Positions 54,997-64,000 of a stretch of 64,000 bases of DNA are shown here, piece by piece. The stretch's first letter is position 1. Each line of letters begins with the position of its first letter. The translations under genes were made by a program, and so were the position numbers. Below the pieces are notes generated by a model, which ran no database searches, was not told where the DNA came from, and saw only the letters and a program-made list of their open reading frames with translations. Source of the DNA: Flavobacteriales bacterium (GTDB taxonomy: Bacteria > Bacteroidota > Bacteroidia > Flavobacteriales > UBA7430). The stretch spans positions 20,190 to 84,189 of the forward strand of contig PAMD01000020.1 in assembly GCA_002707145.1 (NCBI GenBank), written 5' to 3'.

Positions 54997-57459
54997 ATGC
55001 GTTTTATACTATCTCTCGCCTTGTTTATAACAATTACATCTTCCAATATTAGTGCTCAATGTAAAGTAAGCGGTTATATATTAAACAATGAATCCAAAGA
55101 TCCTATTTCATTTGTACATATATTATCTTCTGATAATAATGCTTTGAGTGATAAAAATGGATTTTTTGAACTAAGCCTACAGGAAGGAAAACATCGTTTA
55201 ACCTTTAAACATATTGTCTATCATACTTTTTACACAAACATAAATTGCAAATCAAATGATACACTGGAATTAAAAATTAATCTGAATGAAAATATTGAAC
55301 AACTTGAGACAGTCGTGTTAAGTTCGGGTAAATTTGAGCAAAAATTAGAAGAAATTAGTGTGTCACTTGACGTATTTGAAGGCGATTACGTTGAAAATCT
55401 TTCTAATTATAATTTAGAAAGTAGTATTGCTCAAGCTCCAGGAATTCATATCATTGACGGTCAAATTAACATTCGTGGGGGAAGTGGCTGGAGTTATGGA
55501 GCTGGATCGAGAGTCCTTGTTCTTTTGGATGGACTCCCGATAACCAATGCAGCAACTGGAGCTGTTCAATGGGAGCTAATCCCAGCAGAAAATATTGATC
55601 GTATTGAAATTATCAAAGGAGCCTCATCTGTTTTATTTGGATCTTCAGCGCTTAACGGAGTCATAAATATCTCTAGCAAAAAAGCTAAATCAGAACCCCG
55701 AACCATTTTTGCTACTTATTATGGAAGATACGATCAAGCAAAACGAAAATCTCTAAACTGGTGGAATCCAGCAAATGTGGAACTTGAACAATATGGCTTT
55801 AACTTTAATCATGCGCTAAAAAAAAACAACTATAATTATGATTTTGGAATTCAGTCGCACAAAAACGAAGGATACCAAGGGGTCGTAGTAGAAACAGATT
55901 CTATGAAAAGAGCTCTACATATCGGAGAGGAACGCGTCAGAATATATTTTAATACTGAAATTCAGTCAAATAAAATAAATGGATTATCATACGGAGTTAA
56001 CAGTTCCTACCTTCGTTTTGACGAACAAGACGGATTTTTATATTTGAGTGATTCATTAGGATACACATCTTTTAGCGAAGCTTCTTTTTCGCGATTTAAA
56101 AGTGCTCAAACAGCTATTTCTCCCCACATAAAATTCCGTAACCTCGATAAAAATTACCAACATCAACTAATTGGTCGATTGCTTCAAACCAATTTTGATC
56201 CTGACGGCAGTCAAGTTACAAACAACTATGTTGCCTTTTATTCTGAATATCTTTTTCAAAAATTTTATCTTCACGGAACTTTTACTTCAGGGGCTAACTT
56301 TAATCATTACCTAGGTCTTTCTGATTTTTTCGATAATGACAAAACAGGCATCAATTATGCTTTTTTCTCTCAATATGACAATACTCTAGGTCCACTGAGA
56401 TTTTCGCTTGGAATCAGATATGAACAATACAATATTAGAAATAAAAAAGAAGGTAAACCAGTACTTCGGGCGGGGTTTAATTATGAATTTGACGAAAGAA
56501 ACTTTTTTAGAGCTTCAATTGGGCAGGGATATCGATTTCCATCAATGTATGAACTTTTTCTATACAAAGATGCAGGAGAAGTGTCAATTTATTCTAACCC
56601 CTCACTTAAGCCTGAAACAGGATACTCCACAGAAATTGGTTTCAAACACAAATGGATTCACAAGAAACAACTTAAAACATATTTAGACATCGCAGTATTC
56701 CATATGAAATATAATGACATGGTCGAATATAGCTATGGGCTCTGGGGAGATTCAACCAGACTTAATCCACTTGGAATCGGCTTTAAACCAATTAATGTGG
56801 GCCAGACAAAGATTTCTGGAATTGAAGGATCTTTTCTTACAGAAGGGAAGTTTGGTCTATGGAACTTTAGCTCGCGACTAAGCTATACATACATGTCGCC
56901 AAGTGCTACACGCCCTAATGAGATATATGACAATTACAATGACCAACTTGAAGCTTTGGTGCAAAGCTTTGTTGACCAAGGGGAAATTGATGAAACTTTA
57001 ATTCCAATTATTGAACAAATTGCAGCCCAGCAAAGCGAACTTTCTTTTAATTCGACTAGCTCAAATCCAGACAGTGAAATGCTAAAATATAGATATAATC
57101 ATATTGCTAAATTAGATTTTCAACTTACAAGAAATCAATTTACTATTGGTACCCATCTTCACTATAATTCATTTATGGAAAATGTTGACAACCTTTTTGA
57201 AAGTGGTGCATTTAATGCGGAAGTTATCGATATATTTACATTGGCAGATGCAAATATATTTGATATGGGAATTAAAAATTCCAGAAAAAAACTTAGCTCA
57301 GGAGATTTCATGACTGACATACGTATTTCTTACGATTTTAAAAAAACTGTAACTTTTCAATTTTTAGTGGAAAACCTTTTTAATAGAGAATACCAAATAA
57401 GACCAGCCTCCATTGGGAGTCCTAGATTGTATTCTTTTAAAATAATCTCTCAATTTTAA
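54997..57459 (+). CDS. TonB-dependent outer-membrane receptor (first of a tandem pair)
   Basis: An 820-residue outer-membrane active transporter. It has a signal peptide (MRFILSLALFITITSSNISAQ), a carboxypeptidase-regulatory-like domain (residues of about 22-100: VSGYILNNESKDPISFVHI ... FELSLQEGKHRLTF), and a plug domain (about 105-225) with NIRGGSGWSYGAGSRVLVLLDGLP and IEIIKGASSVLFGSSALNGVINI, then a 22-strand-type barrel with the terminal segment LVENLFNREYQIRPASIGSPRLYSFKI. It is not SusC-like: no SusD gene follows. The substrate is unknown (iron chelate, vitamin or peptide). The adjacent gene is a paralogue ten bases downstream. Confidence 0.92.
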   Translation: MRFILSLALFITITSSNISAQCKVSGYILNNESKDPISFVHILSSDNNALSDKNGFFELSLQEGKHRLTFKHIVYHTFYTNINCKSNDTLELKINLNENIEQLETVVLSSGKFEQKLEEISVSLDVFEGDYVENLSNYNLESSIAQAPGIHIIDGQINIRGGSGWSYGAGSRVLVLLDGLPITNAATGAVQWELIPAENIDRIEIIKGASSVLFGSSALNGVINISSKKAKSEPRTIFATYYGRYDQAKRKSLNWWNPANVELEQYGFNFNHALKKNNYNYDFGIQSHKNEGYQGVVVETDSMKRALHIGEERVRIYFNTEIQSNKINGLSYGVNSSYLRFDEQDGFLYLSDSLGYTSFSEASFSRFKSAQTAISPHIKFRNLDKNYQHQLIGRLLQTNFDPDGSQVTNNYVAFYSEYLFQKFYLHGTFTSGANFNHYLGLSDFFDNDKTGINYAFFSQYDNTLGPLRFSLGIRYEQYNIRNKKEGKPVLRAGFNYEFDERNFFRASIGQGYRFPSMYELFLYKDAGEVSIYSNPSLKPETGYSTEIGFKHKWIHKKQLKTYLDIAVFHMKYNDMVEYSYGLWGDSTRLNPLGIGFKPINVGQTKISGIEGSFLTEGKFGLWNFSSRLSYTYMSPSATRPNEIYDNYNDQLEALVQSFVDQGEIDETLIPIIEQIAAQQSELSFNSTSSNPDSEMLKYRYNHIAKLDFQLTRNQFTIGTHLHYNSFMENVDNLFESGAFNAEVIDIFTLADANIFDMGIKNSRKKLSSGDFMTDIRISYDFKKTVTFQFLVENLFNREYQIRPASIGSPRLYSFKIISQF

Positions 57460-57468
57460 TTCGCTTAG

Positions 57469-59808
57469 ATGAAGAAATTACTACTCCCCTTACTTTTTTG
57501 CATATTAAACACAGTTGTTTTAGGACAAAATATAGTTTCTGGAAAAATCACAGACCAAGATAAAGAAGAGATTATTGGTGTGAATATTTCAGTTAAAAAA
57601 ATCTCGGGACTCGGATCGAGTTCAGATGTAAATGGAAACTATCAGATTACATTACCTAAGGGTTGTCATCAGTTGCTTTTTCAATTTATAGGATACCGTG
57701 ATATTACCCAAGAGGCTTGCCCAATCAAAGGCAAAACTCTTGTCTTAAATATCGAGCTCGAAGAATCTTTCGAACTTCTCGAAACCGTAGTTATCTCCGC
57801 CGGAAAATTTGAGCAAAAAATCGAGGAAATTACCGTATCGATGGACGTTATAAAACCAAGTCTCATAGAAAATAAAAGTGCCAGCTCTCTCGATAAAACT
57901 ATGAATCAGTCTCCTTCAGTTCATATAGTCGATGGCCAAGCAAATATTAGAAGTGGGAGTGGTTGGAGCTATGGGGCGGGTTCTAGGGTGATGGTGATGG
58001 TGGATGGGATACCACTTATGAATGGAGATCAAGGGGCGGTCGAATGGCAATTGGTACCCATGGAAAATATTTCTCAAATTGAAATTATCAAAGGAGCTTC
58101 TTCAGTATTGTTTGGATCTGCAGCATTAAACGGAACTATAAATATAAGAACAGCTTATCCAACAGATGTTCCGTTAAATAAAATTTTGATCACTGAAACA
58201 GTTTATGGAAAACCTAAATCAAATTATAATCACTGGTATCAGGGGAAAATTCAACGAAGAAGTAATTACTCATTTTTGCATTCACACAAAAAAAATAATT
58301 CAGACTTTGTGTTAGGAATGAATCTTTTTTATGATGCCGGATTTTATGAAGGTGTAACGAGTAAAAGAGCTAGAATTAATATAAACAAAACCTATTATTC
58401 TAATAGGGTGAACGGCCTCTTATATGGAATTAAAGCAAATCTAATGCGAAGCGAAATAAAAGATCCAATAATGTGGCAAAACAACACAGAGGCCTACACT
58501 CCATTAAACAATGATCCAGGAAATTATAACAACGCATACATAACAATCGACCCATTTCTAACATTTAATAATGTTGATAAAAACATAAAATATTCTTTAA
58601 ATGGAAGGTATTTTCATAAATTTTATGGTCCATTTGATGGTCCTATCGGAAATTATACGAATATAGATTCATCAACGTACTCAATGGTAAATTATTTGGA
58701 TGCACAAATACAAAAAAACATCAATGAAAACCTATCACTTACTTCAGGGTATACATTTAATCTTCAAAGAGGATCTGACTCTAAGGTTTTTGGAAATCAT
58801 ATCTTTCTAAACAACTCATTATACTCTCAAGTTAACTTCAATAAAAATCGATTAAATGCTTCTATGGGTGGCAGATACGAGCACTTTATTGGCTCTGGAG
58901 AAACCTTATCAAAACCTATTTTTAGAGGAGGTATAAATTACCGTTTTGGTCAAGCAACATTTTTTAGAGCATCATATGGAGAAGGAATTCGATTTCCATC
59001 CATGCTAGAGAGATATGTAAATTACGAAACTGGTCCTATGACTATTTTTCCAAACGAAGATTTAAAGCCTGAAACCGGATGGAGTGGAGAATTTGGAATC
59101 AAACAAGGAATCAAAATTGGTGAATGGAAAGGTTTTGTTGATCTTGCGGCATTTAAAATGTCATACGAGAATATGATGGAATTTAGTTTCGGAAAATGGG
59201 GGACTATTGATGACGGGCAACTTGGTGGATTCGGATTTAAATCTGTTAACATTGGAAATACTTATATAGAAGGTCTAGAATTTTCTATTGCTGGAGAGGG
59301 TAATATTGGAAAAACAAAGATTCAGATCCTTGGAGGTTATACGTATACAAACCCACAAATTGATGATATTAATTATGTTTACGATGAATATTTAAAAGGA
59401 TATGATGAAGACTCTATCCCAGAATATAATCCCATATCATATTTAACAACCAGTTCCGATACTTCAGGTGTCTTAAAATACAGATATAGGCATTTATTTA
59501 AATTTGATATTAACCTTGAAAGAAATCGTTTTAGTTCTGGATTATCTATGCGTTTCAATAGCCAAATGGAAAATATTGATATTGCATTTATAGAGCCTTT
59601 ATTCAATATTTATCTTGGAACTGCCACAGCATGGGAAAATCTAAATAGAGATTTAATGCTTTTAGATTTTAGGGTAGGTTATGATATTACTGAAGATACC
59701 AGAATATTACTAAATGTAGATAATGTTTTTAATTCCGAACAATCTCTTCGTCCAGCTTCTCTATCAGCACCTAGAACATACTCCGTTTTACTTCGAATGA
59801 TTTTCTAG
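57469..59808 (+). CDS. TonB-dependent outer-membrane receptor (second of a tandem pair)
   Basis: A 779-residue receptor paralogous to the preceding one. Signal peptide (MKKLLLPLLFCILNTVVLGQ), regulatory-like domain (VSGKITDQDKEEIIGVNI), plug with the shared SAGKFEQKIEEITVSMDV and GGSGWSYGAGSR / MVDGIPLMNGDQGAVEW, and a barrel ending LLNVDNVFNSEQSLRPASLSAPRTYSVLLRMIF. Shared rare strings across the plugs (SSGKFEQKLEEISVSLDV versus SAGKFEQKIEEITVSMDV; INVGQTKISGIE versus VNIGNTYIEGLE) show tandem duplication, with a diverged barrel. The gap of ten bases makes co-transcription likely. The ligand is not known. Confidence 0.92.
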   Translation: MKKLLLPLLFCILNTVVLGQNIVSGKITDQDKEEIIGVNISVKKISGLGSSSDVNGNYQITLPKGCHQLLFQFIGYRDITQEACPIKGKTLVLNIELEESFELLETVVISAGKFEQKIEEITVSMDVIKPSLIENKSASSLDKTMNQSPSVHIVDGQANIRSGSGWSYGAGSRVMVMVDGIPLMNGDQGAVEWQLVPMENISQIEIIKGASSVLFGSAALNGTINIRTAYPTDVPLNKILITETVYGKPKSNYNHWYQGKIQRRSNYSFLHSHKKNNSDFVLGMNLFYDAGFYEGVTSKRARININKTYYSNRVNGLLYGIKANLMRSEIKDPIMWQNNTEAYTPLNNDPGNYNNAYITIDPFLTFNNVDKNIKYSLNGRYFHKFYGPFDGPIGNYTNIDSSTYSMVNYLDAQIQKNINENLSLTSGYTFNLQRGSDSKVFGNHIFLNNSLYSQVNFNKNRLNASMGGRYEHFIGSGETLSKPIFRGGINYRFGQATFFRASYGEGIRFPSMLERYVNYETGPMTIFPNEDLKPETGWSGEFGIKQGIKIGEWKGFVDLAAFKMSYENMMEFSFGKWGTIDDGQLGGFGFKSVNIGNTYIEGLEFSIAGEGNIGKTKIQILGGYTYTNPQIDDINYVYDEYLKGYDEDSIPEYNPISYLTTSSDTSGVLKYRYRHLFKFDINLERNRFSSGLSMRFNSQMENIDIAFIEPLFNIYLGTATAWENLNRDLMLLDFRVGYDITEDTRILLNVDNVFNSEQSLRPASLSAPRTYSVLLRMIF

Positions 59809-59896
59809 CATCCACAACTTAAAGATTGATTCAGATTTTGTATTGAATTATCCTCTTAAATTTTTCTAAACGAAATGCTTTAACTATTTTTGATTA

Positions 59897-60934
59897 ATGT
59901 TAGTAGAAAATTACATACACCAATTGTTGTTAAAACACGACTGTGTTGTACTACCTAACTTAGGTGGGTTTATTTCCCATTATCGCTCAGCGAAAATCCA
60001 TCCGGTTAGTCATCGCCTTATTTCCCCAAGTAAGATTATTAGATTCAATACACAAATTAATAAAAACGATGGTCTTCTCGCTCACTATATAGGCGATTGT
60101 GAATCTATTTCTATACAGGCTGCAAATGCAATTATTGATAGTTATGTTCTTGGTATCAAAAATAATTTAGAACACAAAAAAGAAGCTAAAATCTCGAAAA
60201 TTGGTCTTCTCACTATTGATTCAAAAAGCTTTATTTCTTTTGAAGCAAATCAACAAGAAAACTATTTACTAGATTCATTTGGATTAGAACCTATCCAATC
60301 TCCACCAATATTACGCAAAAAAAAATCAGAAGCTTTACAAAATAAAATCGCTAAAAAAGCTAATCATCTTCTGAAAAATATTAGGTCTACAAATTGGAAA
60401 GTAGCAGCTGTTCTCCTTCCATTAATTGCTATTAGTAGCATAATTTCAACACAGAATGACATATTAAAAGAAACTTATGCTAACTATGCTTTTCTGAATC
60501 CTTTTAAAATTAAACCTTTAGCAACATACACTCCAAGAATCACAAATAACTTAGAGCTAATTACTCAGCGTAACAAAATAGCAGAGCACGTTGAACCTAA
60601 AAAAAAAGCAAAAGTACAGGTTAACACGGTCTTGCCATTGACAAAAGAAAAAAAGAAAGAAACTTCAATACAAAACCCCAGTAGGATAAAAGTAAATATC
60701 ACAAAGACATTTACGAAATTTCATTTAGTCGCAGGGTGTTTTTCTTCAAAAAAAAATGCTATAAATTTATCTATAAAACTAAGCATGGAAGGTTTTGACT
60801 CAGAGATAATTGGCCAAAATGAGCAAGGCCTTTATCGAGTTGTATATGCTACATACACAGAAAAAAAATTTGCTATTAGTGCCCTGGAAAGGCTTAAAAA
60901 ATCTGGCAAAGCTACATGGCTTCTTAGACAATAA
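59897..60934 (+). CDS. HU-like (CCDC81-type) / SPOR fusion protein
   Basis: A 345-residue protein with an N-terminal cytoplasmic HU-like domain of the bacterial CCDC81 type (residues 1-125: YIHQLLLKHDCVVLPNLGGFI, SPSKIIRFNTQINKNDGLLAHYI), a basic linker, one transmembrane helix at 167-185 (WKVAAVLLPLIAISSIIST), a Lys-rich periplasmic linker, and a C-terminal SPOR domain (about 270-345: FHLVAGCFSSKKNAINL...YRVVYATYTEKKFAISAL). SPOR domains bind denuded septal glycan, so the protein is probably a division-site linker; the HU-like half may contact DNA or a protein partner. It follows the receptors by 88 bases and its membership in that unit is unclear. Confidence 0.85.
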   Translation: MLVENYIHQLLLKHDCVVLPNLGGFISHYRSAKIHPVSHRLISPSKIIRFNTQINKNDGLLAHYIGDCESISIQAANAIIDSYVLGIKNNLEHKKEAKISKIGLLTIDSKSFISFEANQQENYLLDSFGLEPIQSPPILRKKKSEALQNKIAKKANHLLKNIRSTNWKVAAVLLPLIAISSIISTQNDILKETYANYAFLNPFKIKPLATYTPRITNNLELITQRNKIAEHVEPKKKAKVQVNTVLPLTKEKKKETSIQNPSRIKVNITKTFTKFHLVAGCFSSKKNAINLSIKLSMEGFDSEIIGQNEQGLYRVVYATYTEKKFAISALERLKKSGKATWLLRQ

Positions 60935-60998
60935 ATTCAATCTAATTCGAGATTCAACAATATTACGGATTTTATTGAACTTCACTAAAATAGAAAAA

Positions 60999-61964
60999 TT
61001 ACTTTTGACATTGCTCTAAAGCTAAATATATCTGTTTTGAAGAAATGTTTTTAATACATCCTTCAGCGCTAGTTCTACAATATTTACCATGTTTGGAACA
61101 AGGCCGTCCCAAAGGTCTAGCAGATATTTCTATAGAATTAGGTGATGTCCTATAAGGAGCAAAACCCAATGAGGGTTGGGTACAACCCCAAAAAGAAATG
61201 ATTGGCTTTTTAAATGCCGCACCCATGTGCATTAATCCAGTATCATTACTCAAAAGCAATTGACTTCTTTGAATCATTAGAGCAGTTTGATTCAGAGACA
61301 AACGACCACAAAAATTATAGACTGTCGGATTTTTACAAAGACGAATAATGTCTTCTCCCTGCTTAATTTCATCTTTTCCTCCTAACAAGACTACACTTTG
61401 TTTACATTGAGATAGCACCTCGACAACTTGATTTAATGAAAGTTTTTTTTGCTCAAATGAACCACCTATACTCCAAGCCAAAAAACTTTCTTCCATGGGG
61501 AAATCGACTTGTATTTGAGCAGGAATAAAATAATCTAAGCCTTGTCCATCGTCCTTAACTCCCATGGATGATAGGCTATCAATATAACGATTGACCACAT
61601 GAGAGATTCCATACGGACGGAAGTTCAATTTAATAAGTAGCCACTTTTTAAAATTCGATTTACAAAAAGAAACCGATGATAATTTAAGTAAACGCTTTAG
61701 TCGAAAAGAGCGAAGGTTTTTTTGAAGATCTATCAACAGATCAAAATTCTCTCGAGCTAAAGAAGTCAATAAATCATCGTCTAAATATTTGTCTATCAAA
61801 TGTATTTTATACAGGTATGGATTATTTTCTAATAAACAAGCATAGGGCGTCTTGGTAAGAAAATGAAGTTCAGCATGTTTCTGTTTCTTTAGTATCCTAA
61901 GAACAGGCGTCGTCAAAATGATATCACCAATAGAACTAAAACGAATAATGAGAATCTTCTTCAA
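60999..61964 (-). CDS. Glycosyltransferase family 9 (heptosyltransferase-like)
   Basis: A 321-residue GT-B enzyme of family 9, acting in lipopolysaccharide core assembly. N-terminus IIRFSSIGDIILTTPVLRIL is the standard GT9 opening. The donor domain shows VVLLGGKDEIKQGEDI, NFCGRLSLNQTALMIQRSQLLLSNDTGLMHMGAAFKKPIISFWGCTQPSLGFAPY. The C-terminus has several cysteines (CSKHGKYCRTSAEGCI), resembling Cys-rich ends of related Bacteroidota homologues. Whether it transfers heptose or another sugar is not visible. It pairs functionally with waaA and lpxH. Confidence 0.9.
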   Translation of the reverse strand: MKKILIIRFSSIGDIILTTPVLRILKKQKHAELHFLTKTPYACLLENNPYLYKIHLIDKYLDDDLLTSLARENFDLLIDLQKNLRSFRLKRLLKLSSVSFCKSNFKKWLLIKLNFRPYGISHVVNRYIDSLSSMGVKDDGQGLDYFIPAQIQVDFPMEESFLAWSIGGSFEQKKLSLNQVVEVLSQCKQSVVLLGGKDEIKQGEDIIRLCKNPTVYNFCGRLSLNQTALMIQRSQLLLSNDTGLMHMGAAFKKPIISFWGCTQPSLGFAPYRTSPNSIEISARPLGRPCSKHGKYCRTSAEGCIKNISSKQIYLALEQCQK

Positions 61965-62039
61965 TGTAGATATATTTCAGGCTAAAATAGGGAATACCTG
62001 TCAAGGACAAAAAAAATAAATGAAATTGTGACTACTTGA

Positions 62040-63068
62040 CTAGATAGAGCACTCACCTTGCAGATTAGTTTCTAGAAGAGCTTTTCTTTTCTCATCTTTA
62101 TCAGTGTAGCCCATCACAAACATTAATTTAGTGATAGCCGCCTCAAAAGTCATGTCATAAGCCGAAAGTATGCCCAATTCTTTTAGGCTTTTACTAGTTT
62201 CATAACAACCTAGATCTACAGAACCTCCATTGCATTGAGAGACGTTAAAAATCAGTTTACCCGAATCAACTGCATTTTTAATAAGTTTAAGGAACCAAGG
62301 ATATGTGGGAGCATTTCCAGCACCAAAAGTTTCTAGAATAAATGCTTCAATATGCGGATTTTCAATAAGGTGCTTAACATAATCTGGGGTCATGCCGGGG
62401 AATAACTTTAAGACCCCAATACGAGTATTCAATTTAGTATGAACTGTTAGGGATTCATCGGTATTTTTTTGGACGTAGCGTCGATTAAACTTTAGATGAA
62501 CTCCCGCCTTAGCCAAAGGAGGATAATTGACCGATTCAAAAGCTTCAAAATTATCTGCATTAGACTTGTGCGTTCGGTTCCCACGATAAAGCTGATATTC
62601 AAAATAGATAGATACTTCAGGTACTTCAGGGAGTCCATTTCTTTTTGAAGCAGCAATTTCAATCGCAGTAATTAAATTTTCTTTGGCATCAGTTCGGGGA
62701 ACTCCAGAAGGAAGTTGGGATCCTGTAAGAACAACAGGCTTATTTAGTCCTTCCAACATAAAACTCAATGCTGATGCAGTGAAAGCCATTGTATCGGAAC
62801 CATGAAGAATGACAAACCCCTCGTAATCTTGGTAAGAAGAAGAAATAGTATTAGCCAACTGTACCCATATTTCGGTTTGCATGTTGGAAGAGTCGATACT
62901 CGGATCGTATGACAAAACTTCTAAAGAACAATCTAAATGTTTGAGTTCGGGAATTTGATTTTGTAGGTTATCAAAATCAAAAGGTACATAAGCATCTTTC
63001 TTATTGCTATGAACCATACCAATGGTTCCTCCTGTGTATATTAGTAATATTTTAATGTTAGTGTCCAA
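62040..63068 (-). CDS. ansA: L-asparaginase, type I (cytoplasmic)
   Basis: Hydrolyses asparagine to aspartate and ammonia. The amidase motifs are present: the N-terminal nucleophile loop IYTGGTIGM and the second site VILHGSDTMAFTASAL, then VVLTGSQLPSGVPRTDAKENL. No ATG is available before the nucleophile loop. A TTG at 63068 (MDTNIKILLIY, 342 residues) gives the usual short N-terminus and overlaps the tatD stop by 11 bases; another TTG at 63104 would extend it by 12 residues. I prefer the first. No signal peptide is present, so it is cytoplasmic. Co-transcription with tatD is implied by the overlap. Confidence 0.88.
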   Translation of the reverse strand: MDTNIKILLIYTGGTIGMVHSNKKDAYVPFDFDNLQNQIPELKHLDCSLEVLSYDPSIDSSNMQTEIWVQLANTISSSYQDYEGFVILHGSDTMAFTASALSFMLEGLNKPVVLTGSQLPSGVPRTDAKENLITAIEIAASKRNGLPEVPEVSIYFEYQLYRGNRTHKSNADNFEAFESVNYPPLAKAGVHLKFNRRYVQKNTDESLTVHTKLNTRIGVLKLFPGMTPDYVKHLIENPHIEAFILETFGAGNAPTYPWFLKLIKNAVDSGKLIFNVSQCNGGSVDLGCYETSKSLKELGILSAYDMTFEAAITKLMFVMGYTDKDEKRKALLETNLQGECSI

Positions 63069-63825
63069 AAAGTTGTATAGAATTATTGGTAGTGATTTTT
63101 GCAATCTCGTCCAAGGATACTTTGTGCAAATCTGCCACCTTTTGTGCGATATGAATTAGGTAAGCACTTTCGTTGCGTTTCCCTCGGTTAGGGCTTGGCG
63201 ACAAATAGGGACTATCTGTTTCTAGAACCAAGTGTTTTAAATCGATTTGTTGAACCGTAGCATCCAATCCGGCTTTTTTAAATGTCACCACGCCTCCTAT
63301 GCCTAAAAAGAAATTTAAATCAATAGCTTTTTGAGCCTGCTCTAAGGAACCAGTGAAACAATGAAAAACTCCTCGCAAAAGTGGTCCTTTTTCTGATTCT
63401 AAAATATCAAAAACTTCTTCGAAAGCATCTCGACAATGAATAACTACAGGTAGTTCATTTTCCTTGGCCCAATGAATTTGGATTCGGAAAGCTTCTTTCT
63501 GTAACTCCAAAAAAGTTCGGTCCCAATATAGATCCATACCTATCTCTCCGACTGCAAAAAAGCTTCCTCGATCTAGGTGTTCTTTAAGCAATCTAAGTTC
63601 TTCTATATAATTTTCTTGCACATGACAAGGATGTAATCCCATCATAGGAAAACATTTTTCTGGATATGCTGCCACGACTTCCATCATCCCTTTTACAGAA
63701 TGAGTATCCACATTGGGCAAAAAAATACGCTGCACATTTTCTTCCAAAGCTCGGGCAATCATTTCTGTCCTGTCTTCTATAAACTTGTGGTCGTAGAGGT
63801 GACTGTGTGTATCGGTAAATATCAT
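63058..63825 (-). CDS. tatD: TatD-family metal-dependent hydrolase
   Basis: TIM-barrel metallohydrolase of the TatD DNase family, associated with DNA repair and quality control. The 255 residues begin with the metal motif FTDTHSHLYD, followed by ARALEENV, GLHPCHV, AVGEIGMDLYWD, PVVIHCRDAFEE, FHCFTGSLEQA, and the final metal Asp in LETDSPYLSP. The length is normal. It lies upstream of ansA with an overlap, and tRNA-Ser is divergent 87 bases away. The exact physiological substrate in this lineage is not defined. Confidence 0.94.
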   Translation of the reverse strand: MIFTDTHSHLYDHKFIEDRTEMIARALEENVQRIFLPNVDTHSVKGMMEVVAAYPEKCFPMMGLHPCHVQENYIEELRLLKEHLDRGSFFAVGEIGMDLYWDRTFLELQKEAFRIQIHWAKENELPVVIHCRDAFEEVFDILESEKGPLLRGVFHCFTGSLEQAQKAIDLNFFLGIGGVVTFKKAGLDATVQQIDLKHLVLETDSPYLSPSPNRGKRNESAYLIHIAQKVADLHKVSLDEIAKITTNNSIQLFGH

Positions 63826-63912
63826 GCATTAAAGGTACACAATTTAAAAAAGGCAGGTACTTTTTAAAAAGCTCGAAATTAAGAAAAAAATAACTAATTT
63901 GGTCAAGGATTT

Positions 63913-63997
63913 AGAGAGGTGGCCGAGTGGCTTAAGGCGCACGCTTGGAAAGCGTGTATACAGCAATGTATCGGGGGTTCGAATCCCTTCCTCTCTG
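63913..63997 (+). tRNA. tRNA-Ser(GGA)
   Basis: An 85-base serine tRNA without encoded CCA. The acceptor stem pairs AGAGAGG (63913-63919) with CCTCTCT (63990-63996), and the discriminator base is G. The anticodon loop TTGGAAA between CACGC and GCGTG gives anticodon GGA. It has the long variable arm typical of serine tRNA (TATACAGCAATGTA region) and a T loop TTCGAAT. Decodes UCC and UCU. Confidence 0.97.
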
Positions 63998-64000
63998 CAA

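Noticed and set aside
59885..59892. TATTTTTG considered as a promoter for the HU/SPOR gene
   Set aside because: It ends only four bases before the ATG, so the transcript would start inside the coding sequence.

Overview
The window is a low-GC chromosomal segment of a Bacteroidota bacterium, most likely of class Flavobacteriia. The supporting evidence is: a DUF4290 gene beside murA; type IX secretion (T9SS) C-terminal signals of both type A and type B; two TonB-dependent receptors with carboxypeptidase-regulatory-like N-termini; a YtxJ/BrxC thiol protein; a putative porin of the Bacteroidota type; an HU-like/SPOR fusion protein; and repeated TAnnTTTG promoter boxes. Lipid A and Kdo genes (lpxH, waaA) show a Gram-negative envelope. 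No rRNA, CRISPR array, insertion sequence, phage or plasmid gene was seen, so this is largely core chromosome.

Layout. 1-3080 (+): partial gatB, a thioredoxin lipoprotein and lpxH, tightly packed. 3098-5489 (-): a 39-residue cysteine-rich lipoprotein coupled to ytxJ, then lipA with its own terminator, then gapA. 5635-8456 (+): ung, rmuC, rlmB. 8453-18291 (-): uvrD, DUF4290, murA, a TlpA-like thiol protein, grpE-dnaJ, a UbiD-type decarboxylase and a nitric oxide synthase oxygenase. 18622-23961 (+): a 1779-residue T9SS surface protein. 23983-25979 (-): an outer-membrane protein and waaA. 26220-30868 (+): an M20 dipeptidase, a secreted esterase with a T9SS tail, and a putative porin. 30874-32983 (-): tig-clpP without clpX. 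33247-38405 (+): a small beta-barrel protein, fbp, mfd. 38413-45032 (-): a fatty acid desaturase, sucA-sucB, a polyprenyl synthase. 45075-51922 (-): an MMPL/RND transporter downstream of the translation block rplM-rpsI-rpsB-tsf / pyrH-frr. 52143-54824 (-): gdhA and kbl. 54997-60934 (+): two tandem TonB-dependent receptors and the HU/SPOR protein. 60999-63825 (-): a GT9 glycosyltransferase, asparaginase and tatD. 63913-63997 (+): tRNA-Ser(GGA).

Functionally the genes cover translation, protein folding and turnover (grpE-dnaJ, tig-clpP), DNA repair (ung, uvrD, mfd, rmuC), central carbon and nitrogen metabolism (gapA, fbp, sucAB, gdhA, kbl, ansA), lipoylation (lipA feeding the lipoyl domain of sucB) and envelope biogenesis. 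The accessory layer is the secreted and surface proteins, the receptor pair and the nitric oxide synthase. I saw no unmistakably new multi-gene system. The best second-look items are the NOS oxygenase, the tiny cysteine-rich lipoprotein coupled to ytxJ, the T9SS giant with a leader inverted repeat, the repeat-bearing tails of S2 and GrpE, and the reduced DnaJ zinc finger.
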